DNA of 39,581 nt from Phyllobacteriaceae bacterium. GTDB lineage: Bacteria > Pseudomonadota > Alphaproteobacteria > Rhizobiales > Rhizobiaceae. Shown one piece after another: positions 16,260-25,503 of this stretch; within the stretch, counting starts at the first letter, position 1; each line of letters opens with the position of its first letter. The notes below the pieces were generated by a model, which did not search any database, had not been told where the DNA came from, and was given only the letters and a program-made list of their open reading frames with translations. Made by a program: the position numbers and the translations under genes. The stretch lies in contig JANSXT010000026.1 in NCBI GenBank assembly GCA_024742765.1, forward strand, positions 1-39,581, written 5' to 3'.

Positions 16260-16835
16260 ATGGGTGTTCAGTTGCGCTCCTTTTTGACGACCGGCCTTGC
16301 CGCCGCCGCGCTTTTGTCGCTGGCCGCATGCTCGGGATACCGTCCCGCGCCGGCGGCGTTTCACGAGGCGATCAGCCAGCCCTATACGCTCGATGCCGGC
16401 GACAGCGTCCGGGTGACGGTGTTCGACCAGGTGGACCTGACCAATTCCTATGCGGTCGACCAGTCGGGCTATATCTCCTTCCCGCTTGTGGGCGCCGTGC
16501 CGGCGCGCGGCCGGACGGTGCAACAGATGGAGAGCGCGATCGCCGCCAAGCTACGGCAGGGCTTTTTGCGCGACCCGGACGTTTCGGTGCAGGTCGACCA
16601 GTACCGCCCGGTCTTCATCATGGGCGAAGTGGGATCGGCCGGACAGTATGCCTATGTGCCCGGCATGACGGTGCAGACCGCCATCGCCTCGGCGGGCGGC
16701 TTCTCGGCGCGGGCCAATCAGGCCAATGCCGACATCACGCGCCATATCAATGGCCGGGTGATGACCGGAAGGGTCCTGATCTCGGACCCGATCATGCCCG
16801 GCGACACCATCTATGTTCGCGAGCGGTTGTTCTGA
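16260..16835 (+). CDS. Short Wza-type polysaccharide export lipoprotein (OPX family)
   Basis: 191 residues. Signal peptide with lipobox LSLAAC (Cys24 would be lipidated), then the Poly_export domain (YTLDAGDSVRVTVFDQVDLTNSYAVDQSGYISFPLVGAV, roughly 42-80) and one SLBB-type beta-grasp unit (RPVFIMGEVGSAGQYAYVPGMTVQTAIASAGG). It ends directly after GDTIYVRERLF, so it lacks the extra SLBB repeat and the amphipathic C-terminal helix that forms the outer-membrane pore in E. coli Wza (379 residues). ATG 16260 is used; TTG 16248 and GTG 16254 are in-frame alternatives. First gene of a four-gene plus-strand operon. Confidence 0.9.
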   Translation: MGVQLRSFLTTGLAAAALLSLAACSGYRPAPAAFHEAISQPYTLDAGDSVRVTVFDQVDLTNSYAVDQSGYISFPLVGAVPARGRTVQQMESAIAAKLRQGFLRDPDVSVQVDQYRPVFIMGEVGSAGQYAYVPGMTVQTAIASAGGFSARANQANADITRHINGRVMTGRVLISDPIMPGDTIYVRERLF

Positions 16836-16850
16836 CGGGGGCTGACCGCC

Positions 16851-18050
16851 ATGTCTGACACGGCCGGCCTGCGCATCGTCCATGTGCTTCGCGCGCCGAT
16901 GGGCGGCGTCCTGCGCCATGTGCGCGATCTGGCGCTGGCACAGGCCGAAAGCGGCCACCAGGTCGGGCTGATCTGCGATGTTCCGGGCACCGATGGCTAC
17001 AATGAGGCCATGCTTGAACAGATCGCCGGCGGCCTGCCGTTGGGCCTGCACCGGGTCGCCATGGCGCGCGCGGTCGGGTTCGCAGACATTGCCAGCGCCC
17101 GCGCGACCCTTTCGGTGCTCGAACGGCTGAAACCTGACATCGTTCATGGCCATGGCGCCAAGGGCGGTGTTTATGCACGTGCCATAGGCGGGCTTGCCAA
17201 CCGACAGGCGCGCCCTGCCCGGCTTTATTCGCCCCATGGCGGAAGCCTGCATTTCGACCCGCAAAGCCGCACGGGCAAGCTCTATTTCACCGTCGAGCGG
17301 ATGCTGGAACGCGCCTGCGAGACCATCCTTTTCGTCGCCGACTATGAGCGGTCGGTTTATGAGACCAAGATCGGCGCACCGCGCCGCACGACGCAAGTGG
17401 TCCATAACGGCCTGACGCCGGCCGAATTCGAGCCGGTGGCGGCCGCCGCCAATGCGGCCGCATTCCTGTTCATCGGCGAAATCCGCATGCTCAAGGGACC
17501 GGACCTTTTTGTCGATGCCGTCGCGGCGCTGCGCGCCGGCGGGCACGAGGATGTCGATGCGGTCATGGTCGGCGCGGGACCGGACCGGCCGGCGATCGCC
17601 GAGCGAATCGAGGCGCACGGCCTGTCGGGCGCCATCACGATGCGCGATCCGATACCGGCGCGGGACGCCTTTGCCCTTGCCCGCACGGTCGTCATGCCCT
17701 CGCGGGCCGAAGCCATGCCCTACATCGTCCTTGAGGCGCTTGCGGCCGGCAAGCCGCTGATCGCCACGACCGTCGGCGGCATTCCCGAAATCATGGGCCG
17801 GGACAACGAGGCGCTGGTCGAACCGGCGCTCGCCCCGCTGACCGACGCAATGCGCCGCTCGCTCGACAATCCGGGCTGGCTGGACAAGCAGATGGTGCCC
17901 CTGACCACGCTGAAATCGCGGTTCAGCGCCGCCGTGATGGCCGAAAGCATCGTCAATGCCTATCGCGAGGCTCTGACACGCGCCCGGCCGACCGCGATGG
18001 CGCCGTCACCGGCGGGGCCGAAGGCCAACGGCGCATCAAGCGTTTCTTAA
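16851..18050 (+). CDS. GT4-family glycosyltransferase
   Basis: 399 residues, GT-B fold, predicted to add a sugar from a nucleotide donor to a lipid-linked intermediate at the cytoplasmic face. The N-terminal acceptor domain begins IVHVLRAPMGGVLRHVRDLALAQAESGH; the C-terminal donor domain has FLFIGEIRMLKGPDLFVDAV and the EX7E motif EAMPYIVLE followed by ALAAGKPLIATTVGGIPEIM. No signal or transmembrane helix. It starts 15 bp after the wza-like gene and lies 42 bp before the initiating transferase. Sugar specificity cannot be read from sequence. Confidence 0.92.
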   Translation: MSDTAGLRIVHVLRAPMGGVLRHVRDLALAQAESGHQVGLICDVPGTDGYNEAMLEQIAGGLPLGLHRVAMARAVGFADIASARATLSVLERLKPDIVHGHGAKGGVYARAIGGLANRQARPARLYSPHGGSLHFDPQSRTGKLYFTVERMLERACETILFVADYERSVYETKIGAPRRTTQVVHNGLTPAEFEPVAAAANAAAFLFIGEIRMLKGPDLFVDAVAALRAGGHEDVDAVMVGAGPDRPAIAERIEAHGLSGAITMRDPIPARDAFALARTVVMPSRAEAMPYIVLEALAAGKPLIATTVGGIPEIMGRDNEALVEPALAPLTDAMRRSLDNPGWLDKQMVPLTTLKSRFSAAVMAESIVNAYREALTRARPTAMAPSPAGPKANGASSVS

Positions 18051-18092
18051 GCCGAACGCGCTAGCGTCCGGAGGCAATCGCCAACGGACAGC

Positions 18093-19634
18093 ATGATGAA
18101 CGAAATCGATCCGCGCCTGCGTTACACGCCCGAAAGCGTCAGGGCGTTTCAGACCGGCGACGAGCTGGTCATCAAGGACGGCAAGCTCAACTCGCTGGCC
18201 GCACGCATCGCCGACGAATATCGCAAGGACACGGTGTCGCCATCGATGGTGACCGGGCTGCTGCGCGTTGGCGAGTTCGTCTGCCTGGCGCTCATTTCCA
18301 CGATCATCATGCTCGCCTATGTCGGCTTGCCCCAAACGATGATGCTGCAATATCCCGCCGCGATCCTCGCCGGCTCGATCCTCTATGTGATCTTCGCCGA
18401 GATCGTCGACGCCTACCAGATCCGCGCGATCCGCAACACGCTGCGCTGGTTTCCGCGCGTCGCCCTGATGTGGACGGCCGCATTCGCGGTGATGACGCTC
18501 GCCGCCTTCTTTCTGAAGGCGTCGGAGGATTTTTCACGCGTCTGGTTCGGCTCATGGTTTCTGGGCGGGCTTGCCTTTCTTTTCCTGACGCGGCTGTTGC
18601 TCAACTGGCGGGTGCGCCGCTGGGCCCGCAACGGCACGATGGAGCGCCGCGCGGTGATCGTCGGCGGCGGCAAGCCGGCCGAAAAGCTGATCCGCGCGAT
18701 GGAAGCCCAGCCGGACAATGACGTGCGCATCTGCGGCATTTTCGATGATCGCGACGACGAGCGCTCGCCGCTGGTGGTCGCCGGCTATCCCAAGCTGGGC
18801 AATATCGAGGAACTGGTCGAGTTCACCCGCCGGGCCCGCATTTCGATGCTGATCGTCTCGCTGCCGCTGGACGCGGAAAAGCGCGTTCTGCACATGCTCA
18901 AGAAGCTGTGGGTGCTGCCCGTCGACATCCGCCTTTCAGCCCATTCGCACCGTTTGCGGTTCCGGCCGCGCACCTATTCCTACATCGGCAAGGTGCCGAT
19001 GTTCGACATTTTCGACCGGCCGATCCGCGACTGGGACAAGGTCGCCAAGCGCGGCTTTGATATCGTCTTCTCGCTGCTCGGCATCATCGCCCTATCGCCG
19101 ATCATGCTGGCAACGGCGATCGCCGTGAAGCTGACCTCGAAGGGTCCGGCGATCTTCGTGCAGAAGCGGCACGGCTTCAACAATGAGATCATCAACGTCT
19201 ACAAGTTCCGCTCGATGTATGTGGACCAGCAGGACGCCACCGCCCGCAACGCGGTCACCAAGGGCGATCCGCGCGTCACGCCGGTCGGCCGGATCATCCG
19301 CAAAACGTCGATCGACGAGTTGCCGCAGTTCTTCAACGCGCTCAAGGGCGACCTGTCGCTGGTCGGCCCGCGCCCGCATGCCGTCCAGGCCCAGACCCGC
19401 GACAAGCTTTATGGCGAAGTGGTCGACGGCTATTTCGCGCGTCACCGCGTCAAGCCGGGCGTGACCGGCTGGGCGCAGATCAATGGCTGGCGCGGGGAAG
19501 TGGACACGGACGAGAAGATCAAGAAGCGCACCGAGTATGACCTCTATTACATCGAGAACTGGTCGCTGATGCTGGATCTGAAAATCCTGTTCCTGACGCC
19601 AGTCAGCCTGTTCAACACGGAAAACGCCTATTGA
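18093..19634 (+). CDS. Undecaprenyl-phosphate sugar-1-phosphate transferase (polyisoprenyl-phosphate hexose-1-phosphate transferase, WcaJ/ExoY type)
   Basis: Starts polysaccharide repeat-unit assembly by moving a hexose-1-phosphate onto undecaprenyl phosphate. 513 residues: an N-terminal domain with about four membrane helices (roughly 49-170), a Rossmann-like middle domain beginning RRAVIVGGGKPAEKLI, and the catalytic C-terminal domain from KRGFDIVFSLLGIIALSP with KFRSMYVD, the Asp-Glu pair in TSIDELPQFFNALKGDLSLVG and GPRPHA. A glucose-type specificity is typical but not provable. ATG-ATG at 18093/18096 gives two possible starts. Its TGA overlaps the next gene's TTG start. Confidence 0.94.
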   Translation: MMNEIDPRLRYTPESVRAFQTGDELVIKDGKLNSLAARIADEYRKDTVSPSMVTGLLRVGEFVCLALISTIIMLAYVGLPQTMMLQYPAAILAGSILYVIFAEIVDAYQIRAIRNTLRWFPRVALMWTAAFAVMTLAAFFLKASEDFSRVWFGSWFLGGLAFLFLTRLLLNWRVRRWARNGTMERRAVIVGGGKPAEKLIRAMEAQPDNDVRICGIFDDRDDERSPLVVAGYPKLGNIEELVEFTRRARISMLIVSLPLDAEKRVLHMLKKLWVLPVDIRLSAHSHRLRFRPRTYSYIGKVPMFDIFDRPIRDWDKVAKRGFDIVFSLLGIIALSPIMLATAIAVKLTSKGPAIFVQKRHGFNNEIINVYKFRSMYVDQQDATARNAVTKGDPRVTPVGRIIRKTSIDELPQFFNALKGDLSLVGPRPHAVQAQTRDKLYGEVVDGYFARHRVKPGVTGWAQINGWRGEVDTDEKIKKRTEYDLYYIENWSLMLDLKILFLTPVSLFNTENAY

Positions 19635-20908
19635 CCGACGCGGCACTCACCCTTCCGGCGGTCGACAGGAACCGCGTGCTGGGCGGCCTTGTGGCTGCCT
19701 TTGCCATTTGGGTTGGCGCCTTTCTGAGCGGCTTCGTCATCAACGAGCCGGCGCCCTATGAGCTTTACATGGTCGGGCTGGTCGGCATCTGGGTGCTGTG
19801 CGGGCTGAGATTTCCCACCGCGATGATGCCGCTAATGGTGCTGCTGATCGTGTTCAACATTGGCGGCGTCATCTCGATGATGACCATGGTCGACTGGCGG
19901 GACGCGCCGATGTATGTCGCGGTCGGCTTTTTTCTCGCCTTCACCGCGATCTTCTTTGCCGCCGTGATCGCCGCTGACGGCCGGCGCGCCGAGATCATCA
20001 TGAACGGCTATCTCACCGCCGCCGTCCTGACCGGGCTTTTGGGCATTGTGGGCTATTTCAACCTGGTGCCGGGCGCCGACATGTTCACCCGCTACGGACG
20101 CGCCATGGGCGCCTTTCAGGATCCGAACGTGTTCGCGCCATTCCTGGCGCTGCCGGCGATCTACTGCCTGCACGGCGTGCTCACACGGTCGCTGGAAGGC
20201 GCGCTGTGGCGGCTGCCGATGCTGATTGTGCTGTCGTTTGCGATCTTCCTGTCATTCTCGCGCGCCGGGTGGGGCCTTTTTGTCCTGTGCGCCCTGCTTC
20301 TGACCGCGTTCCTTTTGATCGCATCGCCCTCCCACCGGTTCCGCCTGCGCATCGCGGCACTGGCGGCGACGGCCTTCGTCGCGGTGGTGATCGCGCTTCT
20401 GATCGCGATCCAGATCGAGGCGGTGCGCGACATGCTGATCGAACGGGCACAATTGCAGGATTACGACAGCGGCCAGTCCGGACGGTTCGCCAATCATCTG
20501 ATCGGCTACATGAAGGCCACCGAACATCCGTTCGGCATCGGCCCGCTCGAGTTCGGTGAGCGGTTCGGCGCCGATACGCACAATATCTGGCTCAAGGCGC
20601 TGTTCGACTATTCCTGGCTCGGTTTCGCCAGCTACGTCACGTTGGTGGTCTGGACGCTGGGCGCCGGCCTCAGGATCGTCTTCCGCGACCGGCCGTGGCA
20701 GCCGATCCTCGTATGTGCGCTGATCGTCTTTTTCGGCCACGCGCTGATTGGGAACGTCATCGACACGGACCGCTGGCGGCACCTGTTTCTGATCTTCGGT
20801 GTGATCTGGGGTTGCATCGCGCTGGAAGCACGGCATCAACAGCAGGCCCGCGGTGCGCCGCAAACCGTTCCGACACAGCCCTTGGCCCGGTCGCCCGCCT
20901 CTATGTGA
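19631..20908 (+). CDS. O-antigen ligase/polymerase-like membrane protein (Wzy/WaaL family)
   Basis: 425 residues with about ten to twelve membrane helices. The family pattern is visible: FLSFSRAGWGLFVLCALLL, then the large periplasmic loop with GIGPLEFGERFGADTHNIWLKALFDYSWLG, which matches the Wzy_C signature (a G-rich segment followed by HN). Predicted to polymerise or ligate lipid-linked repeat units at the periplasmic face. The start is taken as TTG 19631, which overlaps the previous stop as TTGA; GTG 19676 is an alternative. Last gene of the operon; the stop lies only 4 bp from the 3' end of a convergent tRNA gene with no terminator seen. Confidence 0.85.
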   Translation: MTDAALTLPAVDRNRVLGGLVAAFAIWVGAFLSGFVINEPAPYELYMVGLVGIWVLCGLRFPTAMMPLMVLLIVFNIGGVISMMTMVDWRDAPMYVAVGFFLAFTAIFFAAVIAADGRRAEIIMNGYLTAAVLTGLLGIVGYFNLVPGADMFTRYGRAMGAFQDPNVFAPFLALPAIYCLHGVLTRSLEGALWRLPMLIVLSFAIFLSFSRAGWGLFVLCALLLTAFLLIASPSHRFRLRIAALAATAFVAVVIALLIAIQIEAVRDMLIERAQLQDYDSGQSGRFANHLIGYMKATEHPFGIGPLEFGERFGADTHNIWLKALFDYSWLGFASYVTLVVWTLGAGLRIVFRDRPWQPILVCALIVFFGHALIGNVIDTDRWRHLFLIFGVIWGCIALEARHQQQARGAPQTVPTQPLARSPASM

Positions 20909-20912
20909 ATAC

Positions 20913-20989
20913 TGGTCGGAGCGGCGGGATTCGAACCCACGACCCCTACACCCCCAGTGTAGTGCGCTACCGGGCTGCGCTACGCTCCG
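20913..20989 (-). tRNA. tRNA-Pro, anticodon GGG
   Basis: 77 bases including an encoded 3' CCA. Acceptor arms CGGAGCG and CGCTCCG pair perfectly, followed by A-CCA. The anticodon stem CTACA/TGTAG closes the loop CTGGGGG, giving anticodon GGG (reads CCC). The T-arm loop GTTCGAATC is canonical. It lies next to the end of the polysaccharide locus and upstream of a MerR-type gene that faces the same way. Confidence 0.97.
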
Positions 20990-21000
20990 ACCGTGGCAGT

Positions 21001-21029
21001 GCTATAGTGGCGCATAGCGGCGCACACAA
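21001..21029 (-). promoter_or_regulatory. Promoter of tRNA-Pro
   Basis: On the minus strand TTGTGT (21024-21029) and TATAGC (21001-21006) are 17 bases apart; the start point would fall about five bases before the mature tRNA 5' end. Confidence 0.65.
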
Positions 21030-21057
21030 GCCCTCAATGCGCGATCCGCATGCCGCT

Positions 21058-21621
21058 TTACCGCGTCTGGTCGAGAAGCCGCTTGCACTCGAGAAGGTCG
21101 AACAGGGCTTCCTGCAGCAGCGTCCGGTTGTCGCGCGACAGATCGGCTCCTTCCGCGCCCTCGCCACCCTTGCCGCCAAGCCCGAACAGGCCGCGCCCGC
21201 GCGGCCGCGCATGGCCCACCACCACATCGGCGTCAGCTTGGGGCGGCGGCGCATCGGCGCCCGGCTGCGGCGCGGCCGGTGTGGCCTCCGCCTCGGCCTG
21301 GCGCGCTTCGGCGTTGCGGCGGGTCATCTCCTCGAGCGCCGACATGTCGCCGGTTCCGATGGCGATGGCGAACTGGATGCCGTTCTCGCGCAGGATCTTC
21401 TGCACACCCTTGATCGTATAGCCTTCCTCGTAGAGCAGGTGTCGGATGCCGCGCAGCAGATCGACATCGGCGGGCCTGTAATAGCGCCGGCCGCCGCCGC
21501 GCTTGAGCGGCTTGATCTGCGAAAAGCGCGTCTCCCAGAAGCGCAGCACATGCTGCGGCAAATCGAGATCGTCGGCGACTTCGGAAATGGTCCGGAACGC
21601 GTCGGGGCTCTTGTCGGTCAT
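21058..21621 (-). CDS. MerR-family transcriptional regulator
   Basis: 187 residues. N-terminal winged helix-turn-helix of the MerR type: [25 protein letters not shown], then [38 protein letters not shown]. No cysteine cluster for metal sensing; the rest is an Ala/Pro/Gly-rich low-complexity linker and a short C-terminal helix ([22 protein letters not shown]) that could dimerise. This form sits downstream of ihfA in many alphaproteobacteria and its target is unknown. ATG 21621 follows the ihfA stop by 45 bp on the same strand. Confidence 0.92.
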   Translation of the reverse strand: MTDKSPDAFRTISEVADDLDLPQHVLRFWETRFSQIKPLKRGGGRRYYRPADVDLLRGIRHLLYEEGYTIKGVQKILRENGIQFAIAIGTGDMSALEEMTRRNAEARQAEAEATPAAPQPGADAPPPQADADVVVGHARPRGRGLFGLGGKGGEGAEGADLSRDNRTLLQEALFDLLECKRLLDQTR

Positions 21622-21666
21622 GGTCGTCCTTCACCTGTCGACGGCGACGGTCTGGCTCCCGGCCCC

Positions 21667-21984
21667 TCAGCCCTTGCCGTGGCGTTTCTTGTAGCCGTCG
21701 ATGATGCGCTGCTTGAGCACGTTGGATGCCTTGAACGTCACCACGCGACGCGGCGAGATCGGCACTTCCTCGCCGGTTTTCGGGTTACGGCCGATCCGCT
21801 CGGTCTTCGAACGCACCTGAAAGGTCGCAAACGACGACAATTTGACCGTTTCGCCGCGCACGACGGCGTCGCATATTTCGTTGATGACCATTTCGACGAG
21901 GGCGGCCGACTCGGTGCGCGACAGGCCCACCTTGCGGTAGACGGCTTCGGTCAGGTCAGACCGTGTGACCGTTTTCTCCCCCAT
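21667..21984 (-). CDS. ihfA: Integration host factor subunit alpha
   Basis: DNA-bending HU/IHF-family protein that works as a heterodimer with IhfB. 105 residues from ATG 21984 (a TTG one codon earlier is unlikely). Visible: the N-terminal helices [30 protein letters not shown], the beta-arm entry [13 protein letters not shown], and the minor-groove-intercalating loop [23 protein letters not shown]. The [12 protein letters not shown] start and long C-terminal tail favour the alpha subunit. It is placed between fabH and the MerR gene, in the order usual for Hyphomicrobiales. Confidence 0.95.
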   Translation of the reverse strand: MGEKTVTRSDLTEAVYRKVGLSRTESAALVEMVINEICDAVVRGETVKLSSFATFQVRSKTERIGRNPKTGEEVPISPRRVVTFKASNVLKQRIIDGYKKRHGKG

Positions 21985-22114
21985 CAAGCTGTCTTTCCGA
22001 AGCGCACAAAATCAGAGCCGAGAAAATCGTATCGCCAAAGACCTTGTAAATCAAGCAAATGCCCCGTGATCTGCGGAGCGGCAAGAAGAAACAGAGCGCG
22101 ACAGAAAATTACCG

Positions 22115-23086
22115 TCACCAGCGCACCAGCAATGCGCCCCAGGTGAATCCGCCACCCATCGCCTCGAGCAAAACCAGATCGCCGCGCTTGATGCGGCCAT
22201 CGGCGACGGCGACCGACAGCGCCAGCGGGACCGAGGCGGCGGACGTGTTGCCGTGCCGGTCGACGGTGATCACGACCTTGTCTTCGGGGATGCCGAGCTT
22301 CCTGGCCGAGGCTTCGATGATGCGGCGATTGGCCTGGTGCGGCACGAACCAGTCGATCTGGTCGCCCGAAATGCCGGCGGTGGCGAATGATTGTTCGATC
22401 ACGTCGGTGATCATGCCGACAGCATGCTTGAACACTTCGCGGCCTTCCATGCGCAGATGGCCGGTGGTGCCCGTCGTCGACGGCCCGCCATCGACGTAAA
22501 GCTTGTCCTTGTGCCGGCCATCGGAACGCAAATGAGCGGCGAGGATGCCGGTGTCCGAGGTGAGCCCGACGCCCGCTGCCTCTTCGACGACGACGGCGCC
22601 GGCGCCATCGCCGAACAAAACCGCGGTGCGCCGGTCGGTCCAGTCGAGAATGCGCGAGAACGTCTCGGCGCCGATCACCAGGACACGCCCCGCCAGCCCG
22701 GCCCGGATATAGGTGTCGGCGGTGGTCAGCGCATAGATGAAGCCAGTGCACACCGCCTGGATGTCGAAGGCGGCGCCATGGTGCATGCCCAGCCGGTTCT
22801 GGATGTTGACGGCGGTTGCGGGAAAAGTGTTGTCGGGCGTTGAGGTCGCGACGATGATCAGGTCGATGTCGTCGGGCGTTTTTCCGGCATCGTCGAGCGC
22901 GGCGCGTGCGGCGGCTTCGCCCAGGGACGCGCTGGTTTCGTCATCGCCGGCGATATAGCGTTGCGCGATGCCCGTTCGCTGCCTGATCCAGGCATCGGAG
23001 GTCTCGAGCTTTTCCTCCAGTTCGGTATTGGGAACGGCCCGCTTGGGCAATGCGGAGCCCACGCCGGTGATGGCTGATCTTATCAT
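22115..23086 (-). CDS. fabH: Beta-ketoacyl-ACP synthase III
   Basis: Starts fatty-acid synthesis by condensing acetyl-CoA with malonyl-ACP. 323 residues. The catalytic triad is present: Cys113 in QAVCTGF, His250 in [10 protein letters not shown] and Asn280 in [11 protein letters not shown]. The N-terminal start is [18 protein letters not shown]. The ATG overlaps the plsX stop codon by four bases (ATGA), so the two are coupled. Confidence 0.97.
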   Translation of the reverse strand: MIRSAITGVGSALPKRAVPNTELEEKLETSDAWIRQRTGIAQRYIAGDDETSASLGEAAARAALDDAGKTPDDIDLIIVATSTPDNTFPATAVNIQNRLGMHHGAAFDIQAVCTGFIYALTTADTYIRAGLAGRVLVIGAETFSRILDWTDRRTAVLFGDGAGAVVVEEAAGVGLTSDTGILAAHLRSDGRHKDKLYVDGGPSTTGTTGHLRMEGREVFKHAVGMITDVIEQSFATAGISGDQIDWFVPHQANRRIIEASARKLGIPEDKVVITVDRHGNTSAASVPLALSVAVADGRIKRGDLVLLEAMGGGFTWGALLVRW

Positions 23087-24168
23087 TGTGCTGCCTTGAC
23101 CTCGGCATCTTCGCTGTCCTCGTCCAGACCGCCGCGGCCCGGCCCGTCGTGAAAGCGGACAATGTCGTTCTTGATGTGCTCGACCAGCTTGTTGCGCACC
23201 ATGTCGTGGGCCATGTCGACGGCGGCGGCAAAACCCTCATCGTCGGTGCCGCCATGGCTCTTGACGACGATGCCGTTCAGACCCAGGAAAACGCCGCCAT
23301 TGACCTTGCGCGGATCCATCCTGTCGCTGAGCCGGCGGAAGGCGCCGCGCGCGAGCACATAGCCAAGGCGGGCCATCAGCGTCCGGCTCATGGCCGCGCG
23401 CAGATATTCGCCGATCTGCCGCGCCGTGCCCTCGGCAGTCTTCAGCGCGATGTTGCCGGAAAAGCCCTCGGTGACGACCACATCGACCGTGCCGCGGCCC
23501 AGATCGTCGCCTTCGACAAAGCCATGATAGTCGAGGCCTTCCAGATCGGCCTCGCGCAGGAGGCGCCCGGCTTCCTTGACCTCTTCCTGGCCCTTGATCT
23601 CCTCGACGCCGACATTGAGCAGGCCGACCGTCGGGCGCTCCACCTCGATCAGCGTGCGCGCCATCGCCGCGCCCATCACCGAGAAATCGACCAGTTGCAG
23701 CGCGTTGGCGCCAATCGTCGCGCCCACATCGAGCACGATCGATTCGCCCCGCAGGGTCGGCCAGATGGCGGCGATGGCGGGGCGTTCGATATCGGCCATG
23801 GTGCGCAGGCAAAAGCGCGACATCGCCATCAGCGCGCCGGTGTTGCCCGCCGACACGCACACATCGGCCTCGCCCGACTTGACCGCCTCGATCGCCTTCC
23901 ACATGGACGATTTCCAGCGCCCGTTGCGCAAGGCCTGGCTGGGCTTGTCGTCCATTTTGACGGCGACATCGCAATGGATGACCGTGCTCGCCTCGCGCAG
24001 CTTGGGATGGCCGGTGAGCGCCGTTTCGATCTCGTCCTTCTTGCCGAACAGCAGGAAGCGCATGCCCGGATGCCGCGACAGGGAGATCGCCGCGCCAGGG
24101 ATGACGACCGAAGGGCCGTGATCGCCGCCCATCGCATCCACCGAGACCGTTATCACCGTGTTGCTCAT
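23083..24168 (-). CDS. plsX: Phosphate acyltransferase PlsX
   Basis: Makes acyl-phosphate from acyl-ACP, the first committed step of phospholipid synthesis in the PlsX/PlsY route. 361 residues. Family signatures: [19 protein letters not shown] at the N-terminus, [16 protein letters not shown], and [17 protein letters not shown]. The C-terminal tail after [10 protein letters not shown] is acidic and long. It lies between the DUF177 gene (102 bp upstream) and fabH (overlapping). rpmF, often part of this cluster in other bacteria, is absent here. Confidence 0.97.
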   Translation of the reverse strand: MSNTVITVSVDAMGGDHGPSVVIPGAAISLSRHPGMRFLLFGKKDEIETALTGHPKLREASTVIHCDVAVKMDDKPSQALRNGRWKSSMWKAIEAVKSGEADVCVSAGNTGALMAMSRFCLRTMADIERPAIAAIWPTLRGESIVLDVGATIGANALQLVDFSVMGAAMARTLIEVERPTVGLLNVGVEEIKGQEEVKEAGRLLREADLEGLDYHGFVEGDDLGRGTVDVVVTEGFSGNIALKTAEGTARQIGEYLRAAMSRTLMARLGYVLARGAFRRLSDRMDPRKVNGGVFLGLNGIVVKSHGGTDDEGFAAAVDMAHDMVRNKLVEHIKNDIVRFHDGPGRGGLDEDSEDAEVKAAQ

Positions 24169-24270
24169 CCTGTTTCGTGCGCTTTCGGGGCGGGCGCCGT
24201 TTAGGGGCCGGCCGCCGCGTGCGGCACCATAGCGATAATGATCGCCCGCTCAACCGGCAATTTGGCGTTC

Positions 24271-24837
24271 CTAACCATCGCCCTTTTCGCGCAGCGCCTT
24301 GAGCGCCGCAAACGGGTTTTCGCGCTCCTCGGCAGGCTCGGCGACGCTTTCGGCGGGGGCGGCAACGCCCGGCGCGCGCGGATAGGGATCGAGCGCGAGG
24401 GCGAAGAATTCCTCGGCCACCGCGCCGATATCGAGCATGGGCGGCTCGAAGGGTTCGGGCAGGTCCGGGCCCTCGGCATCGATGATCAGATCGCCGCCCT
24501 CGCCCGGTTCCATGCGCCTTTGCAGCGGCGAACCCTCGGGCACGTAGACGGCGTCGATTTCGGCCTTGACGGTTTCCACGACCGGTTCGAGCGAGACGAC
24601 GCATTCCTGCGTGACGCGCGCGCGGACACGGCCGGTCAGACGGACGCCGTCCCGCTGCCAGCGGCGGACATGGATGGTCGCCTCGAAACTGTCTGCGGCA
24701 AGAAGATCGTGCGCGGCGGCCAGCGCTTCCAATTGCGCCGCGTCGGCCGTGATCGTCTCGTCGCGTCCTTTGTTGGGCAACACGGACACGTTGATGGGCC
24801 AGGAAACCGGCGATGCGCCGGCACCGGGCACGCTCAT
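24271..24837 (-). CDS. DUF177 (YceD-like) protein
   Basis: 188 residues, soluble. The central core VRLTGRVRARVTQECVVSLEPVVETVKAEIDAVYVPEG is the DUF177/YceD pattern, although the second cysteine of the usual CxxC type pair is missing. Relatives are linked to 23S rRNA accumulation and rpmF expression; the present gene lies upstream of plsX without rpmF. Its ATG overlaps the stop codon of the UQCC-type gene (ATGA), so it is translated from a coupled transcript. Confidence 0.88.
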   Translation of the reverse strand: MSVPGAGASPVSWPINVSVLPNKGRDETITADAAQLEALAAAHDLLAADSFEATIHVRRWQRDGVRLTGRVRARVTQECVVSLEPVVETVKAEIDAVYVPEGSPLQRRMEPGEGGDLIIDAEGPDLPEPFEPPMLDIGAVAEEFFALALDPYPRAPGVAAPAESVAEPAEERENPFAALKALREKGDG

Positions 24838-25388
24838 GCCATCGCTCCGGCGTCAGGAAAGGCTAGATCGCCAGTCAGCAGGGCCGCGTCGTCCTGGGCG
24901 GCAAGCGCCTTGGCGGCGGCCAGCATGTAACGGGCAATCGCATCGGCCTTCAGACCGGCGCTTGCGGCATCGCCCGGCATGATGTTGCGGCCGAGCGCTT
25001 CGGCCAGCGCATTGGCATCGCCGGCGTCGATCGCCTGCCAATAGGGACCCATGCGGCCATAGAACATCCGCGCGAGTTTCTTCATGCGCTTGGGAACGCC
25101 GACATCGCCGACGCCCAGTTCGCGGATCGAATGGTCGACATCCTTGAAGAACTCGTCGAGCACGTCCTGGGCCAGCGCTTCGAGCGGTTCGCCGGCATCG
25201 CGCGTGCGGTGCAGCAGCACGATCATGTGCAGGCCAAGCGATTCATAGCGCCCCAGCGGCGTGTCAGGGATGCCCCAGTCGGCATAGAGAACCGGCTGGC
25301 GCGCCGCATCGACGACATGCTGGAACATCCGGTCGATGATGATCCGGTTGGCGTTTTGGCCCTTTCGCCGAAACAGTGACACAATCAT
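24834..25388 (-). CDS. Ubiquinol-cytochrome c chaperone family protein
   Basis: 184 residues from ATG 25388 (ATG 25394, two codons earlier, is an alternative; the long open frame further up has no ribosome site and antisense to bamE is unlikely to be coding). Typical of the Ubiq_cyt_C_chap/CBP3 family: helix-rich, IVSLFRRKGQNANRIIIDRMFQHVVDAAR, then YADWGIPDTPLGRYESLGLHMIVLLHR and FFKDVDHSIRELGVGDVGVPKRMKKLARMFYGR. In mitochondria this family assists bc1 complex assembly; in bacteria the role is inferred. First gene of the minus-strand operon, divergent from bamE. Confidence 0.9.
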   Translation of the reverse strand: MIVSLFRRKGQNANRIIIDRMFQHVVDAARQPVLYADWGIPDTPLGRYESLGLHMIVLLHRTRDAGEPLEALAQDVLDEFFKDVDHSIRELGVGDVGVPKRMKKLARMFYGRMGPYWQAIDAGDANALAEALGRNIMPGDAASAGLKADAIARYMLAAAKALAAQDDAALLTGDLAFPDAGAMA

Positions 25389-25503
25389 GCGCATATCCAG
25401 AACGGGTTCCGGCGGCGATCGGCCGACGGCTTGCACGGCGGCCATAGCTGGGTTACCGGGTGATTTCCAGCGTGGCCGGGCATTGACGGCCAAGGAGATG
25501 AAT

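Noticed and set aside
20913-20989. tRNA-Pro as an attachment site of a genomic island carrying the polysaccharide genes
   Set aside because: No integrase and no repeat of the tRNA 3' end at the other side were seen, and the locus position is, from memory, shared by related rhizobia.
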